In this document: piece by piece, positions 1-10,538 of the stretch
Numbering within the stretch: position 1 is the first letter of the stretch
Layout of the letters: each line of letters opens with the position of its first letter
Origin: Bradyrhizobium liaoningense
GTDB lineage: Bacteria; Pseudomonadota; Alphaproteobacteria; Rhizobiales; Xanthobacteraceae
Assembly: GCF_018130785.1 (NCBI RefSeq)
Contig: NZ_JAFCJT010000002.1
Coordinates: 186,001-250,000, forward strand
Reading direction: 5' to 3'
DNA: 64,000 nt
Program-made: the position numbers and the translations under genes
Notes under the pieces: model-generated
The model's database searches: none
What the model was told of the DNA's origin: nothing
What the model saw: the letters and a program-made list of their open reading frames with translations, nothing else

Positions 1-1
1 T

Positions 2-340
2 TCGAAGCTGGAGCGCGTGCGCGCCGCAGCCGAACGTGCCGGTGCAGTGGTGCTGCTGAAGGGCCCGGACACCACGATCGCCGCCCCTGACGGTCGCGCC
101 ACCATCGCTGCCAACGGGCCGCCCTGGCTCGCCACCGCCGGGGCCGGCGACGTGCTCGCCGGCATCATCGCAGGCCTGCTGGCGCAAGGCGTGCCGGCAT
201 TCGAAGCCGCCAGCATCGGCGTCTGGATGCATGGCGAGGCGGGAAGCGAGGCGGGCCCGGGCCTGATCGCGGAGGACCTGACCGAAACGCTGCCGGCCGT
301 GCACCGGCGGATCTATAACGCGCTCGGGGTCGAGTACTAG
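2..340 (+). CDS. nnr: NAD(P)H-hydrate dehydratase (Nnr), C-terminal part
   Basis: This is the 3' end of a gene whose start lies left of the window; the frame is open from base 2 to a TAG at 338-340. The visible part contains the ATP/ADP-binding signature [12 protein letters not shown] of the ribokinase-like NAD(P)HX dehydratase domain and the usual C-terminal EDLTETLP helix. The family repairs NADHX and NADPHX, the damaged hydrated cofactors, using ADP or ATP; many bacterial versions are fused to an N-terminal epimerase domain, which cannot be judged here. The last base of its stop is the first base of the GTG start of the next gene, so the two are probably translationally coupled. Confidence 0.85.
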   Translation, partial: SKLERVRAAAERAGAVVLLKGPDTTIAAPDGRATIAANGPPWLATAGAGDVLAGIIAGLLAQGVPAFEAASIGVWMHGEAGSEAGPGLIAEDLTETLPAVHRRIYNALGVEY

Positions 341-777
341 TGCTCAGGCAGCTCGCGCTCACTGACATGGACGCAGCGGCGCGGGTGCATCGGACTGCGT
401 TCGACCAGGCGATGCCTTGGCTCGTCGGGCTACACACGCCTGATGAGGACCGCTGGTTCTACCGCGAGCGCGTTTTTCCAACATGCCGCGTGTGGGGACG
501 CTTCGACGGCGACGAACTGAGCGGGATCATGGCTTTCCGCGACGGCTGGGTCGAACAGCTCTACGTGCTTCCCGCAGCCCAGGGCCGCGGCTTCGGAACC
601 GAACTGCTCGACGTCGCCAAAGCCAGCTGCGATCGGCTGGAGCTCTGGACCTTCCAGCGCAACGCGCCGGCGCGGCGCTTTTATGAGGTGCGCGGGTTTG
701 CATTGGTTGAGCAGAACGACGGGACGCGGAACGAGGAGCGGGAGCCCGACGCCCGGTACCTCTGGAGGCGCCAGTAG
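340..777 (+). CDS. GNAT family N-acetyltransferase
   Basis: A 145-residue single-domain GNAT protein. The acetyl-CoA binding loop is visible as LPAAQGRGFGTELL near residues 78-91, following a beta strand (VEQLYVL), and the closing FYEVRGF motif of the fold is near residue 113. The GTG start overlaps the stop of the upstream nnr gene by one base, so it is most likely the last gene of that operon. Substrate cannot be predicted: small GNATs acetylate amines on metabolites, antibiotics or protein N-termini. It ends four bases from the convergent stop of the multicopper-oxidase-like gene. Confidence 0.8.
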   Translation: MLRQLALTDMDAAARVHRTAFDQAMPWLVGLHTPDEDRWFYRERVFPTCRVWGRFDGDELSGIMAFRDGWVEQLYVLPAAQGRGFGTELLDVAKASCDRLELWTFQRNAPARRFYEVRGFALVEQNDGTRNEEREPDARYLWRRQ

Positions 778-781
778 GCGC

Positions 782-2113
782 TCACTCCACCGCGTACCAG
801 CGCACCAGCCGCGGTGCAGCCCAGTCGGTGACGACTGATTCGATCAGCCAGCGTCCGGGTGAGGTCGTAGCGAAGGCGATGCGCTGGGTCTGGCCGGGCT
901 CGATTGCGAGCGTGTCGAGCCAGTAGGGCTTCCAGCCGTCGTCGAGCTTGTCGAGCAGGCGGAAATGGTGGCCGTGCAGGTGAAACACGGTCGTGACCGG
1001 TCCGGGGTTCTTGAGGGCCAGCACGACGGTGCGGCCGGTCCTGGCGCGGAAGGCGGGGTTGGAGGAGAGGGAGAAGCTTGCAGGCCGTGTCCAGCCGGCG
1101 TCGGGCGCGCCGAGCGCGACATCGAACCGCAGGGCGCCTTTCAGATCGAGCTTCTCGGGGAGGTCGTTCAGGGGGAGCGGCTGTGGCGGCAACAGCAGCG
1201 GCGCGCGCCGCTCAAGCTTGCCTGATATCGCGAGGCTCCCGACCTGGCGCGCCTCCTTGCCGTCATGGAGCAGGAATGGGGCCGATGTGGCCGCATCCAC
1301 GAAGGCGTCCGCCCGCGCGCCCGGGGCGAGCACCAAGGCGCCGTTGCGCGCTGGGAATGGCTCGGCCGGCTGTCCGTCCAGGGCCATCATTTGGACGTCG
1401 TGGCTTTCCAATTTGATCGCCAGAACAGAACGTTGCGAGCCGTTGATGAAGCGCAGCCGCAGCCGCTCGCCGGCTGCGGCTGAGAGTTCGAATGAGGTCC
1501 GGCCATTGAGGGTAAAGAGCGGTGTCGTGTCCTTGGGGGCGCGGCCGGGCGGAAGCGCGGTCCCATCCGGCCGCAGGCGCCATTCTTCGATCAACAGAAT
1601 CTCGTCGCGATCGACGGCAACGCGATCTGTCTCGCCGGCGATGATCGGAAGCGGGCGTGCGGGCAGCTTCAGGCCGTCTTCGAAGAGACGGAAGTCGACT
1701 GCCAGAGTTCCCGCATTTGGTATTGAAAGAATTGAGGTTTCAGTCGCGGCCGGTGCGGTCGGCGCGCGGCCTTGCAACGGGTCGGCCGCAGCCGGGCCAT
1801 TAAGGCCGTACCAGACTGGCGCAAGCGGGACAGGCAGGTCGTTCCGAAAGACGACCTCGCAGCGGTCGCCTCGCTTGAGACGGACGTTCCCGACATGGCT
1901 TACGGCGGCCAGCTCCCAGATTGGTGTAGCCGGCTGGCCCGGCCTGAGAGCCAGGGTTGCTGGCCTTGCCTGAAGGGCGAGCTGGGCGGTGGTAGTCGGG
2001 GCTGCGCCGCCGGCGATCAGCCCGGCGGCGGAGGCTCCAAACCCAGCTCCAAGCCCGGCTCCGAGCCCGGCCAAAACCTCACGCCGGTTAGGGTCAGAAA
2101 TCCGCGTTTTCAT
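782..2113 (-). CDS. Multicopper-oxidase-like exported protein with degenerate copper sites
   Basis: 443 residues from the ATG at 2113 (an in-frame upstream ATG at 2215 would add an unlikely Arg-rich extension). The N-terminus has a twin-arginine pattern (NRREVLAG) followed by a Gly/Ala-rich hydrophobic stretch, so Tat export is likely. The cupredoxin layout is recognisable: the VRLKRGDR strand near 78-84, a middle domain, and HLHGHHF at 378-384. However, the first copper motif (normally HWHG) reads VWYG at 100-103, no second HxH motif is visible after it, and the closing HCHxxxH motif is replaced by a sequence beginning IESVV after GRW (420-422). Only one of four copper-ligand motifs survives, so an oxidase reaction is doubtful. 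FtsP/SufI is a known precedent for a non-catalytic member of this fold. No accessory genes adjoin it. Confidence 0.75.
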   Translation of the reverse strand: MKTRISDPNRREVLAGLGAGLGAGFGASAAGLIAGGAAPTTTAQLALQARPATLALRPGQPATPIWELAAVSHVGNVRLKRGDRCEVVFRNDLPVPLAPVWYGLNGPAAADPLQGRAPTAPAATETSILSIPNAGTLAVDFRLFEDGLKLPARPLPIIAGETDRVAVDRDEILLIEEWRLRPDGTALPPGRAPKDTTPLFTLNGRTSFELSAAAGERLRLRFINGSQRSVLAIKLESHDVQMMALDGQPAEPFPARNGALVLAPGARADAFVDAATSAPFLLHDGKEARQVGSLAISGKLERRAPLLLPPQPLPLNDLPEKLDLKGALRFDVALGAPDAGWTRPASFSLSSNPAFRARTGRTVVLALKNPGPVTTVFHLHGHHFRLLDKLDDGWKPYWLDTLAIEPGQTQRIAFATTSPGRWLIESVVTDWAAPRLVRWYAVE

Positions 2114-2192
2114 GGCTCGATGCGGACCACGCCGCGCTGGATAAGTCCAGCCATCGTGCCTACTTGAAGTGTGCCTCCAACCAGCCATTTTT

Positions 2193-2223
2193 TTGCTGCG
2201 AACAGTCAGGCACATGCTATAAG
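2193..2223 (+). promoter_or_regulatory. Candidate promoter of tRNA-Leu
   Basis: A TATAAG -10 hexamer at 2218-2223 lies about 45 bases before the mature tRNA-Leu, with a weak TTGCTG at 2193-2198. The 19-base spacer is longer than ideal. No other candidate is as good in this gap. Confidence 0.4.
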
Positions 2224-2267
2224 CCCGGCCGCCCGCGGCATCGCGGCCGGTCTTGATGCAAATTCAC

Positions 2268-2352
2268 GCGGGCGTGGCGGAACTGGTAGACGCGCTGGAT
2301 TTAGGTTCCAGTGACGAAAGTTGTGGGGGTTCGAGTCCCTCCGCCCGCACCA
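2268..2352 (+). tRNA. tRNA-Leu (anticodon UAG)
   Basis: An 85-base tRNA with a perfect acceptor stem (GCGGGCG with CGCCCGC), discriminator A and an encoded CCA. The anticodon stem CTGGA/TCCAG encloses the loop TTTAGGT, giving anticodon TAG, which reads CUN leucine codons. The long variable arm of about 15 bases is the class II feature expected of leucine tRNA. The T loop GTTCGAGTC is intact. Confidence 0.97.
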
Positions 2353-2431
2353 AGCGCTTTCAGCGTTTGCACGGATTACCGAAGGGCTGCTTCCTCACGG
2401 AGTTTTTCCGGCGGAAGTGGTCCGATGAACC

Positions 2432-2463
2432 ACCGGCGTTGAGGCGTCTTGCCTCGCGCCGGT
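2432..2463 (+). other. Stem-loop in the leader between tRNA-Leu and tig
   Basis: ACCGGCG...CGCCGGT arms continue inwards as TGAGGC/GCCTCG around a GTCTT loop, giving a long hairpin with one bulge. There is no U-tract after it, so it is not a standard intrinsic terminator. It could end or process the tRNA transcript or shape the tig leader. Confidence 0.4.
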
Positions 2464-2526
2464 TCGATTAATGACAGCGTCCCGACGCATGCGTGCCGGG
2501 GCCGAGCGAGAAGAAGATTGGACGCC

Positions 2527-3888
2527 ATGCAGGTCACAGAAACCCTCTCGGAAGGTTTGAAGCACGAGTTCAAGATCAGCGTTCCCGCGTCTGATCTCGA
2601 CGCCAAGGCTGGTGCCAAACTCGTCGACCTCAAGGACAAGGTCCGCATCAACGGTTTCCGCCCCGGCAAGGTGCCGGTCGCTCATCTGAAGAAGGTCTAT
2701 GGCCGCTCGGTGATGGCCGAGACCATCGACCAGACCATCCGCGATACCAACACCCAGTTGTTCTCCGACCGCGGTTTCCGCCTTGCGACCGAGCCGAAGA
2801 TCACCATGCCGACCGAGCAGGCCGAGGTCGAGGAGCTGCTCAACGGCAAAACCGATCTGACCTACACGGTCGCGATCGAGGTGGTGCCCGCGATCGCGCT
2901 CGCCGACTTCAAGAGCTTCCAGGTCGAGAAGCCCGTCGCTGACGTGTCCGACACCGACGTCGACGAGGCCATCAAGCGCATCGCCGACTCCAACCGCGGC
3001 TATGCTGCCAAGGCCGAGGGCGCCAAGGCCGAGTCGGGCGACCGCGTCACCATCAACTTCAAGGGCACCATCAACGGCGAAGTCTTCGAGGGCGGCACCG
3101 GCGAGGGCATCCAGGTCGTGATCGGCTCCAACACCTTCATCCCCGGTTTCGAGGAGCAGCTCACCGGCATCGGCGCGGGCGAGACGCGCACGCTGAAGGT
3201 GTCGTTCCCCAAGAACTACATGAACGACAAGCTCGCCGGCCAGCCGGCCGAGTTCGAGACCACCGCGACCTCGATCGAGGCGCCGCAGGATGTCGCGATC
3301 GACGACGAGTTCGCCAAGACGCTGGGCCTCGAATCGTTGGACAAGCTGAAGGAAGCCGCGCGCGAACGTCTGGCCGCCGAGTTCGCCGGTGCGACGCGCC
3401 AGCGCGTCAAGCGTGCGCTGCTCGACCGCCTCGACGAGGCGCATCGCTTCGAAGCGCCGCCCTCGCTCGTCGACGAGGAGTTCAATCTGATGTGGAACTC
3501 GGTCAAGGCCGAGATGGACTCCGCCGGCAAGACCTTTGCCGACGAGGACACCACTGAGGACAAGGCCAAGGACGAGTACCGCAAGATCGCCGACCGCCGC
3601 GTGCGTCTCGGCCTCGTGCTCTCCGAGATCGGTGAGAAGAACAAGATCACCGTGACCGACGACGAGGTCGGCCGCGCGGTGATCGAGCGGGCGCGCCAGA
3701 TGCCCGGCCGCGAGAAGGAGGTCTGGGACTTTTACCGCAACAACGCCCAGGCGTTGGCCCAGCTTCGTGCACCGATCTATGAGGACAAGGTCGTCGACTT
3801 CATCCTCGAGCTCGCCATCGTGACCGAGAAGAAGGTCTCGCGCGAGGATCTGTACAAGGACGACGAGGCGGAAAAGACCGCAGCCTGA
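2527..3888 (+). CDS. tig: Trigger factor, ribosome-bound chaperone and prolyl isomerase
   Basis: 453 residues, the usual trigger-factor length. The N-terminal ribosome-binding domain carries the signature GFRPGKVP near residue 45. The FKBP-like prolyl isomerase domain follows ([10 protein letters not shown] through the FEGGTGEG and FIPGFEEQL strands, about 170-250), then the long helical C-terminal arm rich in Lys and Glu. The ATG at 2527 is preferred to an in-frame start 78 bases upstream because the conserved N-terminus begins at MQVTETL. The protein binds nascent chains at the ribosome exit tunnel. Its position ahead of clpP, clpX and lon is the usual proteobacterial order. Confidence 0.97.
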   Translation: MQVTETLSEGLKHEFKISVPASDLDAKAGAKLVDLKDKVRINGFRPGKVPVAHLKKVYGRSVMAETIDQTIRDTNTQLFSDRGFRLATEPKITMPTEQAEVEELLNGKTDLTYTVAIEVVPAIALADFKSFQVEKPVADVSDTDVDEAIKRIADSNRGYAAKAEGAKAESGDRVTINFKGTINGEVFEGGTGEGIQVVIGSNTFIPGFEEQLTGIGAGETRTLKVSFPKNYMNDKLAGQPAEFETTATSIEAPQDVAIDDEFAKTLGLESLDKLKEAARERLAAEFAGATRQRVKRALLDRLDEAHRFEAPPSLVDEEFNLMWNSVKAEMDSAGKTFADEDTTEDKAKDEYRKIADRRVRLGLVLSEIGEKNKITVTDDEVGRAVIERARQMPGREKEVWDFYRNNAQALAQLRAPIYEDKVVDFILELAIVTEKKVSREDLYKDDEAEKTAA

Positions 3889-3928
3889 GAGCTTTGAAAA
3901 AGCCTTCCATTAAGGATGATCAGCGAAG

Positions 3929-3962
3929 GGGCCCGGCTAGCCATGTGGCTGGCTGGGCCTCT
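3929..3962 (+). terminator. Probable intrinsic terminator after tig
   Basis: GCCCGGCTAGCC and GGCTGGCTGGGC form a 12-base stem with wobble pairs around a four-base loop, starting about 40 bases after the tig stop and followed by CTCTTT. The T-run is short, so termination may be partial. Confidence 0.55.
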
Positions 3963-4015
3963 TTGCGAGAATCAGCTTCAAGTGCGCCGTGGATTAAGCC
4001 TTAATTCGCTCCGCA

Positions 4016-4041
4016 CTTGTCTGGCGCGAATTGGGCTATAT
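4016..4041 (+). promoter_or_regulatory. Candidate RpoH (heat-shock sigma) promoter of clpP
   Basis: CTTG at 4016-4019 and CTATAT at 4036-4041 are separated by 16 bases, close to the alphaproteobacterial sigma-32 pattern. The element lies about 145 bases before the clpP ATG, leaving a long leader. Heat-shock control fits the gene. Confidence 0.5.
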
Positions 4042-4187
4042 CTGTCGGTACGCCCTGTACCCAAGTCTTCAAGCGTTCTACCTCTACCAACTTCCTGCAT
4101 CACTGGCGTCCATCGGCCTTCCGGCAAATCCAGCCAAACTGGCAGCCAAGACTGGCAATGTCCGCCTCCTAAAACCCTAGGTGACTC

Positions 4188-4823
4188 ATGCGCGATCCGG
4201 TTGAAACCTACATGAACCTCGTGCCCATGGTGGTCGAGCAGACCAACCGTGGCGAGCGCGCCTACGACATTTTCTCGCGCCTCCTGAAGGAGCGCATCAT
4301 CTTCGTGACCGGCCCGGTCGAAGACGGCATGTCGACGCTGATCGTCGCGCAGCTGTTGTTCCTGGAAGCCGACAATCCGAAGAAGGAAATCTCGATGTAC
4401 ATCAACTCGCCCGGCGGCGTGGTGACATCGGGCCTCGCGATCTACGACACCATGCAGTTCATCCGCCCTGCGGTCTCGACGCTGTGCACGGGACAGGCGG
4501 CTTCGATGGGCTCGCTCCTGCTCGCCGCCGGCGAAAAGGACATGCGCTTCTCGCTGCCGAACTCCCGCATCATGGTTCATCAGCCCTCCGGCGGCTTCCA
4601 GGGCCAGGCTACCGACATCATGCTGCATGCTCAGGAAATCCTGAACCTGAAGAAGCGGCTCAACGAGATCTACGTGAAGCACACCGGTCAGACCTACAAG
4701 ACGATCGAGGACGCGCTGGAACGCGACAAGTTCCTGACCGCGAACGACGCCAAGGAGTTCGGCCTGGTCGACAAGGTCATCGACAAGCGCGCCGAAGAGC
4801 CGGTGGCGGCGAAGACCCCGTAG
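4188..4823 (+). CDS. clpP: ATP-dependent Clp protease proteolytic subunit
   Basis: 211 residues. The Ser-His-Asp triad is visible: Ser106 in GQAASMGS, His131 in [10 protein letters not shown], and Asp180 in LERDKFLTA. ClpP forms a double-heptamer barrel that degrades substrates unfolded and fed in by ClpX or ClpA. The N-terminus [10 protein letters not shown] probably includes a short propeptide that is cleaved on maturation, as in other ClpP proteins. clpX follows after about 450 bases and is probably separately promoted. Confidence 0.97.
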   Translation: MRDPVETYMNLVPMVVEQTNRGERAYDIFSRLLKERIIFVTGPVEDGMSTLIVAQLLFLEADNPKKEISMYINSPGGVVTSGLAIYDTMQFIRPAVSTLCTGQAASMGSLLLAAGEKDMRFSLPNSRIMVHQPSGGFQGQATDIMLHAQEILNLKKRLNEIYVKHTGQTYKTIEDALERDKFLTANDAKEFGLVDKVIDKRAEEPVAAKTP

Positions 4824-5269
4824 CGTTACCGGGATCGCAACAGAGATCCCCCGGTATTGCGTGGGATCGTCAGGACGGCGTTCACGTTAAGGACGCATTC
4901 GCGGGCGCAAAAGGTCGTTTGCGCCCTGCGGCAGGCAGAAAGTTCCGCTTTCGTGCCTGTTTTGCGTGGCAATCCAGCCACGCAACCGCGATTTCGATCA
5001 CTTCTCCCGTGCCAAGACGTGAAATCACGGTATTGTCACGGGTAGCCGACGGCCCCCCGATTAGCGAATTCTTGATAGTCGGGTGACAGCATGGTTGGCT
5101 ACGATTGATCGGCTATGATCGCGGAGAATCGAGTGACCGTGATTCGCACGGGATGTAACGCGTAGGGTCTTTTTTGGTACGGAATTTGCTCTATTTGAAC
5201 TTCATACGGCCCTCGTGCCGGAATGGAGCGATCGAGCGGAGCGGGATCGAACCGCGGACGGAGACATGA
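4824..5269 (+). other. Intergenic region clpP-clpX, no gene seen
   Basis: About 450 bases without a credible ORF; the short frames lack ribosome-binding sites and recognisable protein. It should hold the end of the clpP transcript and the clpX promoter, but I cannot assign hexamers with confidence. A purine-rich GGACGGAGAC just before 5270 is the likely clpX ribosome-binding site. Confidence 0.6.
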
Positions 5270-6541
5270 ATGAGTAAGGTCGGCACGAGCGACTCCAAGA
5301 ACACCCTGTATTGCTCGTTCTGCGGCAAGAGCCAGCACGAAGTCCGCAAACTGATCGCGGGTCCCACGGTCTTCATCTGCGACGAGTGCGTTGAGCTCTG
5401 CATGGACATCATCCGCGAGGAGAACAAATCCTCGCTCGTGAAGTCGCGCGACGGCATTCCGACGCCGAAGGAAATCTGCAAGGTCCTGGACGATTACGTC
5501 ATCGGCCAGAGCCATGCGAAGAAGGTCCTGTCGGTCGCGGTGCACAACCATTACAAGCGCCTCAACCACCAGACCAAGCACAACGACGTCGAGCTCGCGA
5601 AGTCGAACATCCTGCTGATCGGTCCGACCGGTTCGGGCAAGACGCTGCTCGCGCAGACGCTCGCCCGCATCCTGGACGTGCCGTTCACGATGGCCGATGC
5701 GACGACGCTGACCGAAGCCGGCTATGTCGGCGAGGACGTCGAGAACATCATCCTGAAGCTGCTCCAGGCCGCCGACTACAATGTCGAGCGCGCCCAGCGC
5801 GGCATCGTCTACATCGACGAAATCGACAAGATCAGCCGCAAGTCCGACAATCCCTCGATCACGCGCGACGTGTCGGGTGAGGGCGTGCAGCAGGCGCTGC
5901 TGAAGATCATGGAAGGCACGGTGGCTTCGGTCCCGCCGCAGGGCGGCCGCAAACATCCGCAGCAGGAGTTCCTGCAAGTGGATACCACCAACATCCTGTT
6001 CATCTGCGGCGGTGCGTTCGCCGGCCTCGAGAAGATCATCTCGGCGCGCGGGCGGTCGACCTCGATCGGCTTCGCCGCGCAGGTGCTGGCGCCGGAGGAT
6101 CGCCGTACCGGCGAGATCTTCCGTCACGTCGAGCCTGAGGACCTCCTGAAGTACGGTCTCATCCCCGAATTCGTCGGCCGTCTGCCGGTCGTGGCGACGC
6201 TCGAGGATCTGGACGAGACCTCACTGAAGAAGATCCTCACCGAGCCGAAGAACGCGCTGGTGAAACAGTACCAGCGGCTGTTCGAGATGGAGAACATCGA
6301 GCTGACCTTCGCCGACGAGGCGCTTGGCGCGGTTGCCCGCAAGGCGATCGAGCGCAAGACCGGCGCGCGTGGTCTGCGTTCGATCCTCGAGGCGATCCTG
6401 CTCGAGACCATGTTCGACCTGCCGGGCCTGGAAGGTGTGGAAGAAGTCGTGATTTCACGCGAAGTCGTGGAAGGAACGGCCCGTCCGCTCTACATCTACG
6501 CCGATCGCTCCGATCGCGCCGTCGAGAACGCCAGCGCCTGA
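5270..6541 (+). CDS. clpX: ATP-dependent Clp protease ATPase subunit ClpX
   Basis: 423 residues, standard length. The N-terminal zinc-binding domain has four cysteines (Cys15, Cys18, Cys37, Cys40). Walker A is GPTGSGKT at 118-125, Walker B is IVYIDEID near 179-186, and the C-terminal small AAA domain ends with the conserved [11 protein letters not shown]. ClpX hexamers recognise tagged substrates such as SsrA-tagged proteins, unfold them and pass them to ClpP. The ATG at 5270 follows a good purine-rich ribosome-binding site. Confidence 0.98.
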   Translation: MSKVGTSDSKNTLYCSFCGKSQHEVRKLIAGPTVFICDECVELCMDIIREENKSSLVKSRDGIPTPKEICKVLDDYVIGQSHAKKVLSVAVHNHYKRLNHQTKHNDVELAKSNILLIGPTGSGKTLLAQTLARILDVPFTMADATTLTEAGYVGEDVENIILKLLQAADYNVERAQRGIVYIDEIDKISRKSDNPSITRDVSGEGVQQALLKIMEGTVASVPPQGGRKHPQQEFLQVDTTNILFICGGAFAGLEKIISARGRSTSIGFAAQVLAPEDRRTGEIFRHVEPEDLLKYGLIPEFVGRLPVVATLEDLDETSLKKILTEPKNALVKQYQRLFEMENIELTFADEALGAVARKAIERKTGARGLRSILEAILLETMFDLPGLEGVEEVVISREVVEGTARPLYIYADRSDRAVENASA

Positions 6542-6581
6542 TTTGCGGCGCTGGAACGCTCCAATCGTCCCATCAGTTGAA

Positions 6582-6605
6582 GGCTGCGGAAGTACTTCCG
6601 CAGCC
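6582..6605 (+). terminator. Perfect 24-base palindrome after clpX
   Basis: GGCTGCGGAAGT is followed directly by its exact reverse complement, starting about 40 bases after the clpX stop. It can form a stable hairpin, but there is no T-run, so it may be a 3' stabilising or Rho-assisted end rather than an intrinsic terminator. A dimeric regulator site is an alternative. Confidence 0.4.
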
Positions 6606-6662
6606 GGTGTTGCGTCGCTTATCCGCGTGCGTAAGCGCCTGATGGCGCGCGTGTTTCAATGA

Positions 6663-6694
6663 CTTGACACCCCCCCGGTCGATAGCCACCTAAT
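6663..6694 (+). promoter_or_regulatory. Possible heat-shock or housekeeping promoter of lon
   Basis: CTTGACA at 6663-6669 matches both the sigma-32 CTTG and the sigma-70 TTGACA -35 boxes; CACCTAAT at 6687-6694 is a weak -10. The leader to the lon ATG would be about 160 bases. The -10 match is poor, hence the low confidence. Confidence 0.3.
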
Positions 6695-6860
6695 GTCGGC
6701 GGCGAGCGAGAATTCTGTTCAAGATTCGCCTCAGTTCCGATCCACTAACCAAGGTCTATAATGGGACCGACCGGTTCTGCGGATCACCTCGGCACCTTGT
6801 GGCGGTTGCGCATGAGCATGGCGGGCTGCGTGCAAGGGGGCAAAGCAAAAGGAAAAGGCC

Positions 6861-9284
<2,424 letters not shown>

Positions 9285-9306
9285 GATCACAGCTCAGAAA
9301 GATGAT

Positions 9307-9335
9307 AAAACGGCGCCTTCGGGCGCCGTTTTTGT
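9307..9335 (+). terminator. Intrinsic terminator of lon
   Basis: AAAACGGCGCC, a TTCG tetraloop and GGCGCCGTTTTT form an 11-base perfect stem followed by a T-rich tail, about 25 bases after the lon stop. This is the clearest terminator in the window. Confidence 0.9.
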
Positions 9336-9359
9336 TTTGAGGGCGAGGGGAAGAGGGTG

Positions 9360-9764
9360 ATGCAGATCGACGGGCAGTGCCATTGCGGGCAGATCACCTT
9401 TGAAGCCGAGATCGACCCTGAAACGGTGTCGGTCTGCCATTGCCGCGATTGCCAAGCCCTCACGGGCTCACCGTTCCGGGTGACCGCGATCTGCACCAAG
9501 GCCGACGTGAAGCTCACCGCCGGCACGCCAAAAGTCTACGGCAAGCGCGGCGACAACGGCCGGATGCGCTTCCAGCATTTTTGCGCCGACTGCGGTTCCC
9601 CGCTGTTCACCAGCGGCGAGGGGGACCAGGCCGACGATTGGGGCATCCGCTGGGGCTCCATCCGCCAGCGGGATGCTTTGAGGCCCGTCAGGCAGATCTG
9701 GTGCCAGTCGGCGGCGGTGTGGATCGACGCCGTGCCACTGCTGCCGGGTAGGCCGGGGGACTAG
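9360..9764 (+). CDS. GFA (CENP-V) family zinc-binding protein
   Basis: 134 residues from the ATG at 9360 (an adjacent GTG at 9357 is also possible). The Cys-rich GFA fold is clear: CHCG near residues 7-10, VCHCRDCQALTGSPF near 29-43, and FCADCGSPLF in the second half. These cysteines bind structural and catalytic zinc. The family name comes from glutathione-dependent formaldehyde-activating enzyme, but most members have no proven reaction. The gene stands alone between the lon terminator and tRNA-Val, with no formaldehyde genes beside it. Confidence 0.85.
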   Translation: MQIDGQCHCGQITFEAEIDPETVSVCHCRDCQALTGSPFRVTAICTKADVKLTAGTPKVYGKRGDNGRMRFQHFCADCGSPLFTSGEGDQADDWGIRWGSIRQRDALRPVRQIWCQSAAVWIDAVPLLPGRPGD

Positions 9765-9856
9765 GCTGGCTTGCCAAGTCGAAGCTCGCCGCAAAAAGCC
9801 CGCCTTCGCCCGTTGGGATTCGGCGCGGCAACCTGCGTCAATACGCGAGCGCAGGC

Positions 9857-9933
9857 TGGTGGGCGGTCACGGATTCGAACCGCGGACCCTCTCGGTGTAA
9901 ACGAGATGCTCTAACCAGCTGAGCTAACCGCCC
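9857..9933 (-). tRNA. tRNA-Val (anticodon UAC)
   Basis: Read on the minus strand, 77 bases including an encoded CCA. The acceptor stem GGGCGGT/ACCGCCC is perfect with discriminator A. The anticodon stem TCTCG/CGAGA encloses TTTACAC, giving anticodon TAC (valine). The D arm and the T loop GTTCGAATC are intact. Confidence 0.97.
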
Positions 9934-9942
9934 CAAGGCGCC

Positions 9943-9972
9943 TCTTTAGCCCTCCCGCGGGTGTTCGAGCAA
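9943..9972 (-). promoter_or_regulatory. Candidate promoter of tRNA-Val
   Basis: On the minus strand, TTGCTC (9967-9972) and TAAAGA (9943-9948) are separated by 18 bases and end about 10 bases before the mature tRNA, the usual spacing for a tRNA gene. Confidence 0.5.
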
Positions 9973-10167
9973 GGCCCGAACGCATCGCAAATTGGGCTCG
10001 AGCAAGACCGCCTTGGCCGCTGGCGGCTGTCCTGCCTCGTTGCGCCTGGCATCGGACGCCCACGAACCGCCCTCCAAGGGTCCAAAATTGCCCTTTTTCG
10101 GTCATCTTTTTGATCGCCATCCGAACCACCGTTACGGCTCCCTGTGGCAGCGTGGAGTATCGCCGTG

Positions 10168-10359
10168 ATGAGTGATCTTCGCATTAAGCTGGAAAGGTAC
10201 GAGTCGAAAGCCGCCCACTGCATGAAAGCGGCTCAAGAAGCTCCTGATGAGGCCGGTAGGGCCTTCTACGAGGAGCTTGCCAATTATTACGACGAGCTGG
10301 CAGCCGACTTTCGCCGCGTCCTCGCCAAGCGAACCGAAGTTTCGCTCGCGGCCGAATGA
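10168..10359 (+). CDS. Small hypothetical protein (63 residues)
   Basis: A short soluble, helical-looking protein (MSDLRIKLERYESKAAHC...), rich in Ala, Glu and Tyr, without signal peptide or membrane segment. The pattern of charged heptads around LERYESKA and ELANYYDELAADF suggests a small helical hairpin. I chose the ATG at 10168 over an in-frame GTG at 10144 because the conserved-looking sequence begins there. No family is recognised and no operon partner is evident; the methyltransferase starts 179 bases downstream. Confidence 0.6.
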   Translation: MSDLRIKLERYESKAAHCMKAAQEAPDEAGRAFYEELANYYDELAADFRRVLAKRTEVSLAAE

Positions 10360-10538
10360 TCCGGCGTAGCGCAGGTCCGCAGTTGAAGACCTCAGCGTCC
10401 GTCAACCTCTGACGCCGTGCCGTGCGGCGTGAACGCAAGAACGTCTCGCTGACGGGTGGACCGAACAGGCCGCCTCAGTTGACGGCGTCCTTGCTTTTCG
10501 GCATCGGGGTCTTTCGACCAAGCTGCCGGAGGGGATCC

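Larger units (their letters stand above)
6542..6860 (+). other. Intergenic region clpX-lon
   Basis: About 320 bases without a credible gene. It contains a 24-base palindrome just after clpX and a possible promoter upstream of lon, both listed separately. GGAAAAGG just before the ATG is the likely lon ribosome-binding site. Confidence 0.6.

Noticed and set aside
993..1973. 326-residue plus-strand ORF opposite the multicopper-oxidase-like gene
   Set aside because: Ser/Arg-rich shadow; the minus-strand frame has a Tat-type leader and cupredoxin motifs.
2253..2471. 72-residue ORF spanning tRNA-Leu
   Set aside because: It simply translates the tRNA and its flank.
9924..10223. 99-residue minus-strand ORF near tRNA-Val
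   Set aside because: Overlaps the tRNA and its promoter and has an Arg/Pro-rich, non-protein-like sequence.
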